Program-made: the position numbers and the translations under genes | The notes under the pieces: generated by a model | Databases searched by the model: none | The model's input: only the letters and a program-made list of their open reading frames with translations | What the model was told of the DNA's origin: nothing | Assembly: GCA_016110215.1 (NCBI GenBank) | Contig: JADWQD010000007.1 | Location: forward strand, 372,001 to 436,000 | Direction: 5' to 3' | Origin: Capronia americana | Lineage: Eukaryota; Ascomycota; Eurotiomycetes; Chaetothyriales; Herpotrichiellaceae | DNA: 64,000 nt | Shown: positions 20,219 through 31,340 of the stretch, piece after piece | How the letters are laid out: every line of letters starts with the position of its first letter | Position numbering within the stretch: the stretch's first letter is position 1

Positions 20219-22165
20219 ATGTACCCGAGGTTTAGCCACACCGGAATGGCTCCGGCTCTCCATCCTGTTAATGACGGCCCTGTTGAGGACGGCCGCGGCA
20301 GCCTAACGCTTGAAGAAGGTATCACTCTTTGCTAGCAGTCTCTTCCCCTAGCACTATTCTAACGCTGTGATCCAGATCTGGAGCCAGAAGATGCACCGCT
20401 CCTCAGTTCGCAGCCTCCTGCCACCATCAGCGATCAGAAGAACGAAAAGCCGCACCCAATCCTCGACATTTGGCTGAGCTTCTCGCCAAGCTTCAAGTAT
20501 TGCATTGTGCTTGAGCTTTTGTGCGAACTCGCCATGATGATTCTGACCGTGCCGACGGTGTCTCTTCTGGAACAAGCTATATGCACTCGATACTACCATG
20601 GAGACATTTCGAATCCTGATCTCTGCAAGATCGCGCCCATTCAGCGGACCTTGGCCGAAGTCCGAGGCTGGACAGCCTCGTTCGAGACCCTTGCCGGTAT
20701 TACTATTAAATAAATTTCCCTCACGGTACTGTTCACTATTGCGTATAATACCATATTTAGCCTTAGAGGAAGGTTCCCCTTTATTCAAACAGATAATCCA
20801 TTTTACTTATATATTTATAGGCTACTCTACTTATTGATGCATGTTCGGAATTGATACTGATGCCTCGATAGCCATTATCGTTGCGTTACCCGTTGGCCTT
20901 ATTGCTGATCGTCGAAGCCAACGCCGAGTATTCATGGTCATTGTAGCGGGCATGTTAATGAGTCTGACATGGACCTTGGTCGTCGGTAAGAATTCTAAAC
21001 CGGCTTGTTCTCCAAATAATTAAAAAATGCAATAGCAACGAACCCTAAGCTTCCCATCAAGCTGGTATGGGCCTCTTCCGTATTCCTACTAATAGGAGGA
21101 GGGAGATACGCTGCTGAAATGCTACTTGCTGCTATGATTTCAAAAGTGTGTAACGAAGAGACAAGGTACGCTCTGGAACCGCTCATGCCTTTGCGAATTG
21201 CGGCCAAGCTCACATTCATAGAACTCGAGGCCTTTATCACTTCTATTCATGCTTCATTTTCAGCGAGCTCATAGGTCCCCCGATAGCGTCGTTTACTGCC
21301 GACGTCTCACCTTGGCTTCCTTTTGCTATAAGCTATTTGCTACTATTTTCAGCTTTCCCTCTCCTCGCCATCATGCCAAACGAGCACAACGTTTTGGATT
21401 CAACGCCTACGAATTCCGAGCAAGCTTCGGATGTCAATACGCTGGCAGAGCACCCCGGCGTCCTTCCCACAGTTATTCATGCCTCGGTTGATCAATTCCG
21501 ACTACTCAAATTCATCTTCTCGAGCCGCAACATGCGACTGGCGGCAGCAATCTTTCTCGTCGGCACATCCAGGGGCATAACCCTGCGTGCTCTGATACAG
21601 TATGCATCCGCTCGATTCGGTTGGAAGCTTTCCAGGGCAAGTTGGCATCCCATTCATTTGGAACTTTATTCTCATTCTCGAAACAGACAAATGGTCTTAT
21701 CAGCGAAGTCGCTTTTGTCAACCTCGTTCTCTTCTTCCTCGTCATGCCAGCCCTAATCAGCATGGTTAGCAGATATTTGAAGCCCACAAATCAAACCCTT
21801 AATCTTGGAATTGTAAGGGCTAGTCTGTCACTACTCTTTACCGGATCGCTACTCGTTGCCTTCAGCAGGAGCTCGACTTTTTTAATCATAGGTTGGTATT
21901 CTTCACCTCCTCGTACCTTGGCTCCTCTTATCGTGTTTAGCAACGATGATTTACGCTCTCGGATTCGGTGCCCCCTCGACACTTCTGTCACTCATCACGT
22001 CGTGGATCGACCCCGAGCGCGCCGCCACCCTTTACAGCGCCGTATTTCTCGTCGAATAGTTTGACATGCTGGTAGGGGAGCCACTAATCCAGAGCTTACT
22101 TGGTGTTGGCATTGGCTTGCAAGATCCGTTGAAGGGCTTGCCGTTTATCTGTACTGGTGTAAGTA
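20219..22165 (+). pseudogene. Major facilitator superfamily transporter, decayed
   Basis: The fragments follow the order of one MFS protein: a start at 20219, an intron beginning GTATCACT after a TLEE segment, a first helix near AMMILTVPTVSLLEQ, then LPVGLIADRRSQRRVF (the loop 2-3 motif), IKLVWASSVFLLIGGG, the SELIGPPIASFTADVSPW region, VNLVLFFLVMPALISM, and DMLVGEPLIQSLLG. Breaks are plain. After TLAG the sequence becomes AT-rich and runs into TAA at about 20711. The frame slips near 21890. A TAG at 22057 interrupts the last helices inside an otherwise perfect frame. Introns such as 20985-21031 can still be recognised. It was probably a drug or metabolite exporter and is no longer functional. 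Confidence 0.75.
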
Positions 22166-22277
22166 GTCAGCATCACAAGGAACGAAGCTTCTTTTGTTAA
22201 CACGCCCCAAGTTGTTCTATTTGATCGGCCTTACCTGCGCCTTTACAATGAAGCCGAGCCTCAGCTGAGCCCCTTTT

Positions 22278-22608
22278 GGCCCAGTGTCCATTGCCTATTC
22301 CACAATCCCTAGTATGCTAGCAAAATTCACCGTCCATTACCCATTTTACGCCAAAGCACGGCATTTTCAAAGCATTCCCACAACAAACATTCTGCTAGAA
22401 GTCTGCAAATATGGCGATTCGAGCGGCGATTTTATTGATACTAAAACAGAACCTTTAGGAGCAGTCATGTATTCCATTGCTAATGGTCAATACTGCTGAC
22501 CTGTTGAGTGCGTTGTGGTAATGCTCTGAAAGTGCCGTGTTTTGGGTGTAAAATGGGTGATGAACGGTGGCTTTTGCGAGAGTGCTGTAATACTCCGTTG
22601 TATGGCCC
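22278..22608. mobile_element. Non-autonomous inverted-repeat element (MITE-like)
   Basis: The strong arms are 22321-22384 and 22512-22576. Both contain ACCCATTTTA and GCACGGCA or ACACGGCA blocks as reverse complements, about 64 nt each with scattered C-to-T-type differences. Weaker similarity extends outward to GGCCCA and TGGCCC at about 22278 and 22608. There is no internal coding capacity. It lies between the MFS pseudogene and the CorA-like gene. Confidence 0.6.
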
Positions 22609-22623
22609 AAGTGAAGACAACTC

Positions 22624-24421
22624 TCAAGCTTCAGTCCACCTTCGTTTGCGATCCCTTTTAGCCTTTGCGCGGAGCTTCCTCCATGTCGAGCTCGACCAGT
22701 CCCATACCTCCGACCAGAACATGGCAGCATACGTCGCCACGGAGATCACGACCGCCGTCGCCGAGAACACCCAGATCGACGGGAAATGCTGCTGCAGCTC
22801 TTTCACATTCATGCCAAACGCTGAGGTGACAGATGCCAACGGCACAAAAAACGACGCCAGCTTCGTTAGGCGCTGGATCTCGCTCGCCTGCGCGATGCCC
22901 CGCTCCGCACACTGGAGCTGCGAGTAGCTCACCAAAAACATCGTCGCCGACTCACAGTCCCGCCGCATGATGACGCACCGCTGCTGCAGCGCCTCGTGGT
23001 CTGTCTGCAGGGTTGTCTGCAGCGCCTCCTTCCGCACCGCCGTGTCTGTCCCCGATTGCGCCCGGGGCCACGTGCTGCACCCGTCCCGGGCGATCCAGCG
23101 CAGATTCTCGGCGAGCGCGAACTCGACGCGGTAGATGATGCTGACGCAGTGGCGCAGGCGCTCGAGCTTGACGTCGAGGAGCGCGCTTTCGGTGCTGCGG
23201 CACTCGGCGATGCTGACCGACAGGTAGTTGAGGAGCTGGACGAAGGAGAGCGCCGAGGTCGTGAACAGGCAGGCAATCAGAAAGAAGGGGTCTTCGGACA
23301 GGAGTTGCAGGTCGGTTTCGTCGTGGACCACGATGTTCCGAAGCGGATGGAGCTGGCTGAAGGACGGACCGTTGATGCTGTTTTTGTTGTCCAGGCAAGG
23401 GAGGGGAGAGGGGGTGCCTTCGCGGGCCGACCGACGGGCTGCGAGGCGGCGATGGAAGGGTTCAGAGGTGATAGGCGCATTGTACGGAACGATGGGGACC
23501 GTGCCGATGGGAGTGCCGCTGTTGAGCGTGGTGGCGCCACTGTGGTAGTCGGTCCAGGGGAGGCGGATGCCGTCGAGGAGGGACTTGCCTTGGTCGCTAA
23601 GGTAGACAGCTAGGACGATATGGTGTTAGTTTGTTGTGACGATGGCCGTCGTCATCGTCGGGTGCTTGAACTTACCAACCTACGGTGATCTGTTGGCAGC
23701 GACCGTGAAGGATATAATCTGCTCCACACTGCAGTAGCATGTGTCGTGCTGGCTAATCTCTCGAAACCTAGTCACACCGAATCGATTCCCGGTGAAGAGA
23801 TGCTTTTCATATTGTCGGCAAGCTTCTTCCACCTCCGATCTCTTCTCCAGGAACGACGTCAGGCCGGGTCCTTTCGACTAGAGACTTGACCAGGCTGACG
23901 AAGTGGATGCGGATGACGTTCTCTTGTCTCGACGGCAACGTGGGGAGGCTGTAGAAGCCGCGTTGGTGGTTCTGAATGCTGCCGAAGATATGTCCTGTGA
24001 AGAATTCCGGGCGCAGGTCCCACCGTTGAGCCAGCTGGAGAACTGCATTAGGGGATGGAAATCCCTCCAGGATCACTGCGCGCGGTCTTTCCGAGATGGC
24101 TGACCACTCCAAGATATCGAACGGAAATGCGGCGGGATATGATTTGAAAGACGTGGCCGCCCGAACTTCGAATACTCTGGGTTTATCTTCGCTCGAGCCA
24201 AGGTCTTTTTTCAACCCTTTTTCAATGTAATCGACCAGCTCTTCATAGTAGCAGAATGCTTCTGGGTCGTTTTGATAGCAGGACCGAATGCGTTCTATGT
24301 AGGTTGGCCGTCGAAGAAGTTCGCCAGATGACGCCGAAGGGGAAGCCGTTATCTGCGAGAAGGGGGTGGCGGATTCGCCCGCACCGTCAGGCTGAGCGTC
24401 GGTTTGTCGTTGGCTGTTCAT
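22624..24421 (-). pseudogene. CorA-like membrane protein, frames do not join
   Basis: The 3' exon (23609-22624) encodes a long helical region, then LTKLASFFVPLASVTSAFGMNVKEL with the Gly-Met-Asn signature of CorA-type metal channels, then a final hydrophobic helix. This is the standard C-terminal architecture. The 5' part (24421-23807) gives an N-terminal domain ending near RIHFVSLVKSLVER. A family-like EVEEACRQYEKHLF stretch follows in the next frame (about 23850-23690), and then an intron at 23610-23675. Two one-base shifts are needed, near 23875 and near 23690, and one frame meets TAG just before the donor. Fungal CorA-like proteins of this type are common and their transport role is often untested. 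This copy is broken or the sequence has indels. Confidence 0.6.
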
Positions 24422-25893
24422 GATTCTCTACGGACGGTCTTGGTGCGCATCGACGTCGTCTGCAAGCTGCAGAAGATCAAGGGGAGACAGTCGCAGCATC
24501 TTTTTTCTGTGAATTGAGATCAGGCTGCAACCTCGTATTCCCAGGAGGCTGGTATGAGTTGACCAGGTTCACTGCAAGGCAGAGCGCCAGTATGCCCTGA
24601 GCGAACGAGGCCAACAGCCAAGGGCCTGCGCAGCCTCGTTCTCCAAAGTCCCAACGGTTCGAAGGACGATGAGCACATCTTCCTAAGGACCGAGATACTA
24701 CTTTTAGTGTTTCTTTGATCTGTAGGCTTCTGGTTAGCCGTCTAAGCAAACACCCACCGCGCCACCATGTAGGAAATGTCGTCTATCCGTATTGAGGCGC
24801 TGGATGTCACTGCCTAGCTAGGATGCATGGGGTGACGCTCGCCCTTTAAGACCCTCACCCATTTCTCTCTCATAGAAACCTTCCGGCTCACAGCCAAAAA
24901 TTTACATAGAGAGACAACAAGCACATACATAATTGATGAATTCAGCTATAAAACCTACTGAGTTCAATACTTACCCCCACAGAGAGCACCATTACAGGGG
25001 AGGAATGGCTTGCACGTCTCAGGCAGATTAGAGTGTGACGTCCCCCCAGGAGCCCAAATGGATCCCACCGTCTGAAGTTGATGTTGTGAGCGACGATGGG
25101 GAAGAAAGACTCAGGAAGACTCAGGGAGAACTCCGGGAGCAGCAGGTGAGTCGAGGGTGAGCAGAGGGAGGACAGGTTTTTACCACACACTACCTAGGTA
25201 GCTATCAGGAGACATTACCCCAGCCAGCCTAGGTTCTATGCTGGAAGATTCATCAGGCGTTGACATTGTGGGTATTAGTATCGGATGGATCACCGTGGCA
25301 TTTCCATCGTCACTGTACACACCACTTAAAGCGTGTATCGATCAAGAAGTGGTACTCGACTATGAAGAGACTCGTACTCGACGAAGATTGACAGGCAAAC
25401 AAATCCACAGCACCCATGTATGTCTCGGAGGGCTTCGAAGGTGTTTGCTCGACTCACCCTGGCGGCGGAGGGCTAAGTAGGATATAGAGAGACGACGACA
25501 GAGGACTGTCCCCACTGTACTTAATATTTCATCAGCCAAGACCGACTTCCTCTCTTAGGCAGTTTATGCCAATGTCACGGGATATAAGTTTCGAGGACGG
25601 AACTAAAGCAAAGATACAGTAGGTCCACCAGTCCAAAAGAATGTATTCGAGCCCAGGTCAGTCGCCATCACTCTCACTCTCACTCTCATCATCACCGTCG
25701 CCACCCACCACTACACACTTTCTCCTCCTCGACGTTGATTACAGTTGATCGAACAAAGTGCACTGCAGGCACGATCGATTCCCTGTGCTCAGCATCCACC
25801 ACTTACAGCTTCATCGCTCACTAACCAGATCTTCTCTCCCTACCACCCACCAAAAAAACCCAATCCAACTGCTCAACCCAGGAAATCTTGAAT
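24422..25893. other. Gene-free stretch
   Basis: Nothing coding is supported over 1.5 kb. Short frames (for example 24477-24749, minus) show no recognisable motif. A CACTCT-type pyrimidine repeat lies near 25668-25690. Confidence 0.4.
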
Positions 25894-26259
25894 CTAGCAG
25901 CGAAAGAAACACTTCATACTCTTCCCCGCGTGGAGGCCGAGCCTCAAGCACTGCGCCGCCCCAATGACATGGTTGCCCGAGTCGCCGATCTGGTTCTGGC
26001 AATTGATGTCCGAGTAGACGTGGCAGTCGGTGCCGTAGGTGCCGTCGCCCGCGACGCTGACGCTGCCGAAATTGTCGTACTGGAAGCAGTTGCCCTCGCA
26101 GGTCGGCTTGTACGAGCCGATGACCGGGCCGTTGCAGTCTTCGGAGTTGTAGAGCGTGACGCACTGGCCGTTGACGGCGCCAGGCAGGTTGCAGTTTGCG
26201 ACGACTTGGCCGGCCAGCAGGGCGATGGGGAGCGCGAGGAGAGTGCCGAAGGCGACCAT
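25894..26259 (-). CDS. Small cysteine-rich secreted protein
   Basis: A single minus-strand exon gives 121 residues. I chose the ATG at 26259, although the frame is open further upstream, because it opens directly into a signal peptide (MVAFGTLLALPIALLAGQVVA). The mature part has about ten cysteines and short repeated patterns such as NSEDCNGPVIGSYKPTCEGNC, GDGTYGTDCHVYSD and a C-terminal GKSMKCFF. This layout is shared by a family of small secreted fungal proteins of unknown function, some of which are considered candidate effectors or cell-surface proteins. The cysteines are likely disulphide-bonded outside the cell. It sits alone in a gene-poor stretch. The function is unknown. Confidence 0.72.
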   Translation of the reverse strand: MVAFGTLLALPIALLAGQVVANCNLPGAVNGQCVTLYNSEDCNGPVIGSYKPTCEGNCFQYDNFGSVSVAGDGTYGTDCHVYSDINCQNQIGDSGNHVIGAAQCLRLGLHAGKSMKCFFRC

Positions 26260-29219
26260 GGTTGCTGTGGCTGGATTTTGCTGGAGGATCGAGGGGAAGT
26301 TCGTCGGTATACAGCTTATAAGGGAAGGTTGTGCTTGTGTTGGCTCTGAAAGTGAGTGGGCAGATGGCTGATGACTCCCCAAAACCAGCAAAACAGTGCT
26401 CTGAAGGGAGTATTTATGCATTCCAATTTCCCTCGAGAGTGTGTGCCTCGACGTGATCGACGTTGATGATGATATTGGCCCAGACGGCACGGAAACGCTG
26501 GGCGCTCTCACCGCTGCTCCTTGTTACCCCTTTCCTTCATTCCTTTCGTGAAGGAAGACCTTTGATGTATCATCCCGCTGACAGCTTCTCAGAAACACAT
26601 GCCAGGCAAGTCTTGGAGCTGGGCAGGCGGGCAGGACAGGCAGAACAGATAGATCGACGGATGGGCTGTGACGTCGGGGATCGTGTCGTCCAGCCTGGGT
26701 TCTGGGTTGGATGTTGGATGTTGACAATTCGCTCCATTTGCTCGCACGAGGAGCCTCATTTCCCTCCTCAATCCTACGACCCTGTGATACGGCGCTTCCA
26801 CCAAGCCTCACGACAGGTCATTCATACATACGTACATGCATCCATAATCACGAATGCATCATCTCAGCAGCAATCAGCCTTGCAAGGCCAAGGCAAGGCA
26901 AGGTAAGGCAGAGACAGTACGTTCGTGTGCGTTACCGAGTACGAACACCGCACGCACCGTGAGAGCCTCGCTCGACAAGCACGGGGATTCAGCATTCAGC
27001 ATTCAACATTCCCATCCATGCATTCGTCGGTCAGGACCCTCATCCACTAACGGCAATTTTGGGGATTTCAGGACATGCACGCAGAGGGGAAACAGCGTCT
27101 ATGGACGAGTCCCCCATTACCCCGTAATTTATTTCCTCCGTGCTGCTTTCAGTAGAATCACCATGTAACTCACCACTCACCACTCACCACTCACCACTCA
27201 CCACTCACCACTCACCACTCACATATCTGGACGGAGCACGGAGTAAGGCCGCATGATGATTAATTCGCAACGGGGGAGCTCTTCGAAATGGGAAAAATAG
27301 CAGTGATCAACAGTGATCGATCTTATTTTTGTTTACAACAAGTCATGTTATAATCAATGAGATTTACTCGTACTCGTACTCGTACTTGGCATCCTCCGTC
27401 GCTTATGGATGACAGATCAACTTACCCAGGTACACTTGGCATAAGGTCTTGGGGCTCGTAATTTTGTGATCAACGATACGAGCCTGGCCTCGCACAGGCA
27501 GTAAACGTCCACAGTTAAGTACCTAGGTCAGCGGTCGTCTCTCTCGTCTCCTTGATCGGTCAACTAGCGTAGCGTAGCCGGGGTGTTGGGTAGATCTTTG
27601 GTCCTTCCGTTCCTTTGGTCCTTTCGAGCAGCCAGGGCTATGTACCAGGCTCGTGTCGGTCGGTCGGTGGGCACTTATGTTTTGAAAACTTGCGCGTGTG
27701 ATCGCTGGTAGTAGGGATTTTGGCATTGCTTGATCTCTCGGCCACGAGGAACTGCCCTCTCCCCCCGACTCAAACGCTGTGCGATACGTCGTGACGACAT
27801 CTCACAGAGATTGAGTTGCGGTCAGGGGGATTGAGGGCGTTGGCGAAACACTGCGCCAGGACTGTATACGAGACTGGGGAAGCGTCGGACGGAGGGGCAT
27901 ACTAAGTTGGGAGTATGTCCATGTCAACCATCTGAACCCCGTGTAATGTTTCGCGCATCATCACCCGTCGAGATTCGATACGCGCCACTCGCAGGAGTGA
28001 TGATGAACAGGCAGGCAGAAAGGAAGAGACCAAAGCATGGTAAAGTATGCGCTCGTATCCTGCCGCTTCACGTCAAGTACTCCAGCCATGCCATCCGGGT
28101 CTCTGCACATGGTCCACGCGTAAATTGGACAGACTGGAGAGACCTTCATCTGCTGAGTTGACGCCATGTTCTCTGGTTCCTGCATGGTAAACCGCAAGTC
28201 ACATCTGAGATTGCAGTGGGCAAGTTTGCTGGCTCCTCCGATCCACATGTTAGAAAGTCGCAGCTGGTCTTTCAAAACATTAAATTGCCTTTGGAGTCAT
28301 CTCAGTTCTATTAGCAAGCAGCGGCAAGACTCGATCGACGTGACCTCCTGTCACACATCAAACGCCCATGCGCTGTCGTACTCCTGCTCACGAACCCCCT
28401 GCCCCCGGCGCCAAACGATGACCTCGATCGCCACCAATTCCCCTTTTCCTGAAGAGTCGATTTCGCCGTGCTCCTGCTCCCACGTGCCCGCGTTGCGTAC
28501 AACTTCTTGAGCTCGTATGCTCGTGCCGCGTCGGGTGTCGTATGTCCAAAAACGGCGAGGGGTTCTGATCGGACCCTGCAGGACCGCCAAAACCATGGAG
28601 ATGAAGAGCGCAATTTCGCAAAATAAAGGCAAGACAAAACATGTATGATACAGAATCCTCGAAAAATGTCCGCCCACACATTTTCCCCGTCGATAAGCCT
28701 CTGTGTCGAATGTCCCCGCCAAGGAAAGCTGACAATGGCGTACCTTAGGCAGAGAGATGTGTAGCGATCGAGACATGCGAGCCTTACTTGCCCAGAGAGG
28801 CCGATCGTTCTGTTCGTGACCTTGGACGCCAACGCCCAACCCCGGAGATATTCTCGAAGCGGGGTATATGCAACTGCAAAGCATCGACAACGCCGACATA
28901 TCCCGGAGTACGTATCTAGACCCGGCGCCCCGCTCGAGTGCGTCTGTCGACTGATCAAGGTCCTCTGATCTCGTTGCTCAAGTGACTTTCGGCCCAGTTG
29001 CGTCGCCAACCTGTCAATTCCGGACCAACGCTAAGCTCGAGCAAAAGATGACGGTTCAGCAAGGAGCTGCAACTCGTCGGGACTTGTCTCACCATCCCCG
29101 TGAAGTGAGTGCTGACCGGCCACGTCAGCAGATTGCAGCAGTGCTGATGAAAGCGCACTTACACAGGAAGCCGCCTCCAGGAGACCGCCTGTCCAGGTTG
29201 GACATGGTAAATCCGCTAC
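26260..29219. other. Gene-poor 3-kb stretch with simple repeats
   Basis: No convincing gene. Repeats include AAGGC-type units near 26880-26905, the CACTCAC array listed separately, and an ACTCGT array near 27367. A minus-strand frame at 28351-28596 (81 residues from ATG, ending AWAFDV) is the best candidate for a small gene, but it has no recognised domain and I do not call it. Confidence 0.4.
27166..27222. repeat. Tandem CCACTCA array
   Basis: Seven to eight nearly perfect copies of the 7-nt unit CCACTCA run head to tail. This is a minisatellite in non-coding DNA. There are no spacers, so it is not a CRISPR. Confidence 0.9.
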
Positions 29220-31340
29220 CTATGCGGATGCCTTCTGCCTCTTGCCCCCGACTTTGGGACTGGCCTTGACTTTATTTGCTCCGTTTGGTTCGCCTTGGGC
29301 ATTTTCGTCTTCGAGCTTGACAACACTCGCACGGCGTCTCTTGTTGGAAACGTTGGGGCTGGTGTTTGTACTGGGACCCTGACTGCCGCTAAGATTGGAC
29401 CCTTGAGCGCTCATCTGGTGCATCATGGCGACACCCCCTACACCAGGGTTTTGTGCAGGACTTGGCGTATGCACAGGACCGCCCATCATAGGCGAGCCTT
29501 GGGCTTGAGGAACGTTCAAATGTCCCATCGCCGGCGAATTCATCATGTTTGGACCATTCATGCCCGGGTTCATCTGATTGGGGAACGCAATTTGCCCGTT
29601 GGCTGCTCTTGCCATTTGGTTCAGTCTCTGGTTGTTGGCTTGTGCCATATTCTGCGCATTCTCCTGCGTGACGCGGAGTAACGAGTCTTTGGGCGAGATG
29701 CCTGGATGCTGGTGATAGTACTCCATGAGTGGACCCATGGCCGTCATGACCTCGGCAATCTGGAGGCGGTTTAGTCAATCGTCCAGTCACTCCATTAACT
29801 CACATACCTCTAAGAATTGAGAGATGTGTTGCGGCACACCCCATTCGCCAACTCCCGAACTAGGTATCACGGGTCCCATGATCGGCCCGTTGGCCTTGCC
29901 TTGCGTCCGCTTGACGTTCTTATTTGTGATCTTCGGACTCTGCTTCATCTCCGGTGATGAAGTCTGCAAGAGCGCATTCCGTGGAATGTATTCCTGCCAC
30001 CCCGAGCAGCTAATGTTTAAATGCTCGATCGCCCCCAAATCGTTGAACAGAACGCGTAGTTGGCCGGATGTCGTCACTCGGAGGTCGTTGTCAAAGACAT
30101 AGGTGAGACTCGCATTGCTGCTGGTGATGTGGACGCCGCCGTTTCCCGTCTTTGTCTGGGTGTGTTCAAAAGATTGCAGGAGAATCTGTCTGACCCCCGC
30201 GGCAAAGTATGAGTGGTAATATCGAGCCAGCGAGGGAAATTGTAGCTGGAATGATTTGTCGCCGCCGGACTTGTTACTAAAGAACTGCTGCCTCAGCGAT
30301 CCAAAAGGTGAAAAAAAGTGAGCAATGAGATGCTCCCAATATTCAAGGTCATGTGGTCGTTCTGGATTCGCCAGAAGGTCCTGATAACTAATCAGTCGCA
30401 GGATACATTGACCCCCGATTGCGTCTTGTTTCCCGAGGTCGGACATCATCATGTTAGCAGGGGCGTCGGGTTGCTGCTTGATCTGGGGTTCCTCTTCCGG
30501 TTCTGTCGTTTTTACAGGTGGGTTGGCCGGCTGATTTTGCTGTGAGTTGGGTGTGGCTTGTACTTGGGGAGGCTGAGGTTTGGGTTGCGCTGGTTGTTGC
30601 TGAGGTTGTGTTGTAGGCGGAGGTTGCTGGGGAGGCTGCGCTTGAGGAGCGGGTGTGGGTTGTGGTTGTGGAGGTTGACTGGTTTGCTCTTGTGAGCGTG
30701 TCATTTGCATTTGCTGCGCTGCCGCCCGCTGATTTTGAGCTGCCGCTGCCATTTGTATCGCATGTTGCTGCGCGTGGGCTTGAGCTTGCTGCGCTCTGAG
30801 CGCTTGTTGCTGGTGCTGTTGGTGTTGTAGGCTCTGCATTTGGGGATGATTCGGATTCATTGGCATCTGCGGGTGCATGCCGGCCATACCCATCTTCATT
30901 TGTTGCAACTGGGCCTGATTAAAGCCTTGTGCGTTGGGCATACCCATAGGCATACCTTGCCCTTGAGCCATCTGTTGCATCATGCGCTGTCGGGCCATGA
31001 ATTGTTGTTGCTGCGGCGTGATCATGCCTTGACCATAGTTCATCTGCGGATGATTCTGCTGAAACATGGCTTGTTGCGGGCCAAGATGCGCCATGGCCAT
31101 GCCATTATGCATAGGACCAGGCGCGGGAGTCCCAGCACCAGGAGGCATACCAGTCACCATCGGACCTTGAGTGACCTGAGGCGCAGACACCCCTGGATGC
31201 ATAGCCTGCATCATACCAGGCCCAGGTTGACCTCCCATGTGGCCAGCGCCGGGATGCTGCATGCCCATGGGATGACCCGTAGGCATTCCAGGATGGCCAG
31301 GAGCGATACCCCCATGGTGGGGAAACGGTTGGGCCATCAT
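29220..31340 (-). CDS. ptaB: LIM-binding-domain regulator, PtaB/Adn1/Mfg1-like
   Basis: There are two exons, 31340-29808 and 29759-29220, with a 48-nt intron (GTATGT to CTCCAG, phase 0), giving 690 residues. The N-terminal 300 residues are Met/Gly/Pro-rich and then Gln/Pro-rich low complexity. The LIM-binding domain covers about residues 305-505, starting GGQCILRLISYQDLL with YWEHLIAHFFSPFGSLRQQF, a core shared with LDB/CLIM and SEUSS proteins. The C-terminus has an NLS-like KRRRASVVK and a basic end. Relatives are nuclear co-regulators that work with a LisH/Som1-type partner to control adhesion, filamentation and conidiation. The symbol is by architecture and could equally be adn1. Poly-Gln tracts may vary in length between strains. 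Confidence 0.85.

Noticed and set aside
20354..20788. Minus-strand 144-residue frame
   Set aside because: It is antisense to recognisable MFS transporter helices and is therefore a shadow frame.
22996..23613. Plus-strand 205-residue frame
   Set aside because: It is antisense to the GC-rich CorA-like exon. Codon composition alone keeps it open.
25888..26349. Plus-strand 153-residue frame, Val/Ala/Asp-rich
   Set aside because: It is antisense to the small secreted protein, which has a signal peptide and a clear cysteine pattern.
27166..27222. Regular array that could be mistaken for a CRISPR
   Set aside because: The unit is 7 nt with no spacers, in a eukaryotic genome; it is a minisatellite.
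28311..29009. Minus-strand 232-residue frame
   Set aside because: It has no domain, an unusual composition rich in Arg and Ser, and competing open frames over the same bases.
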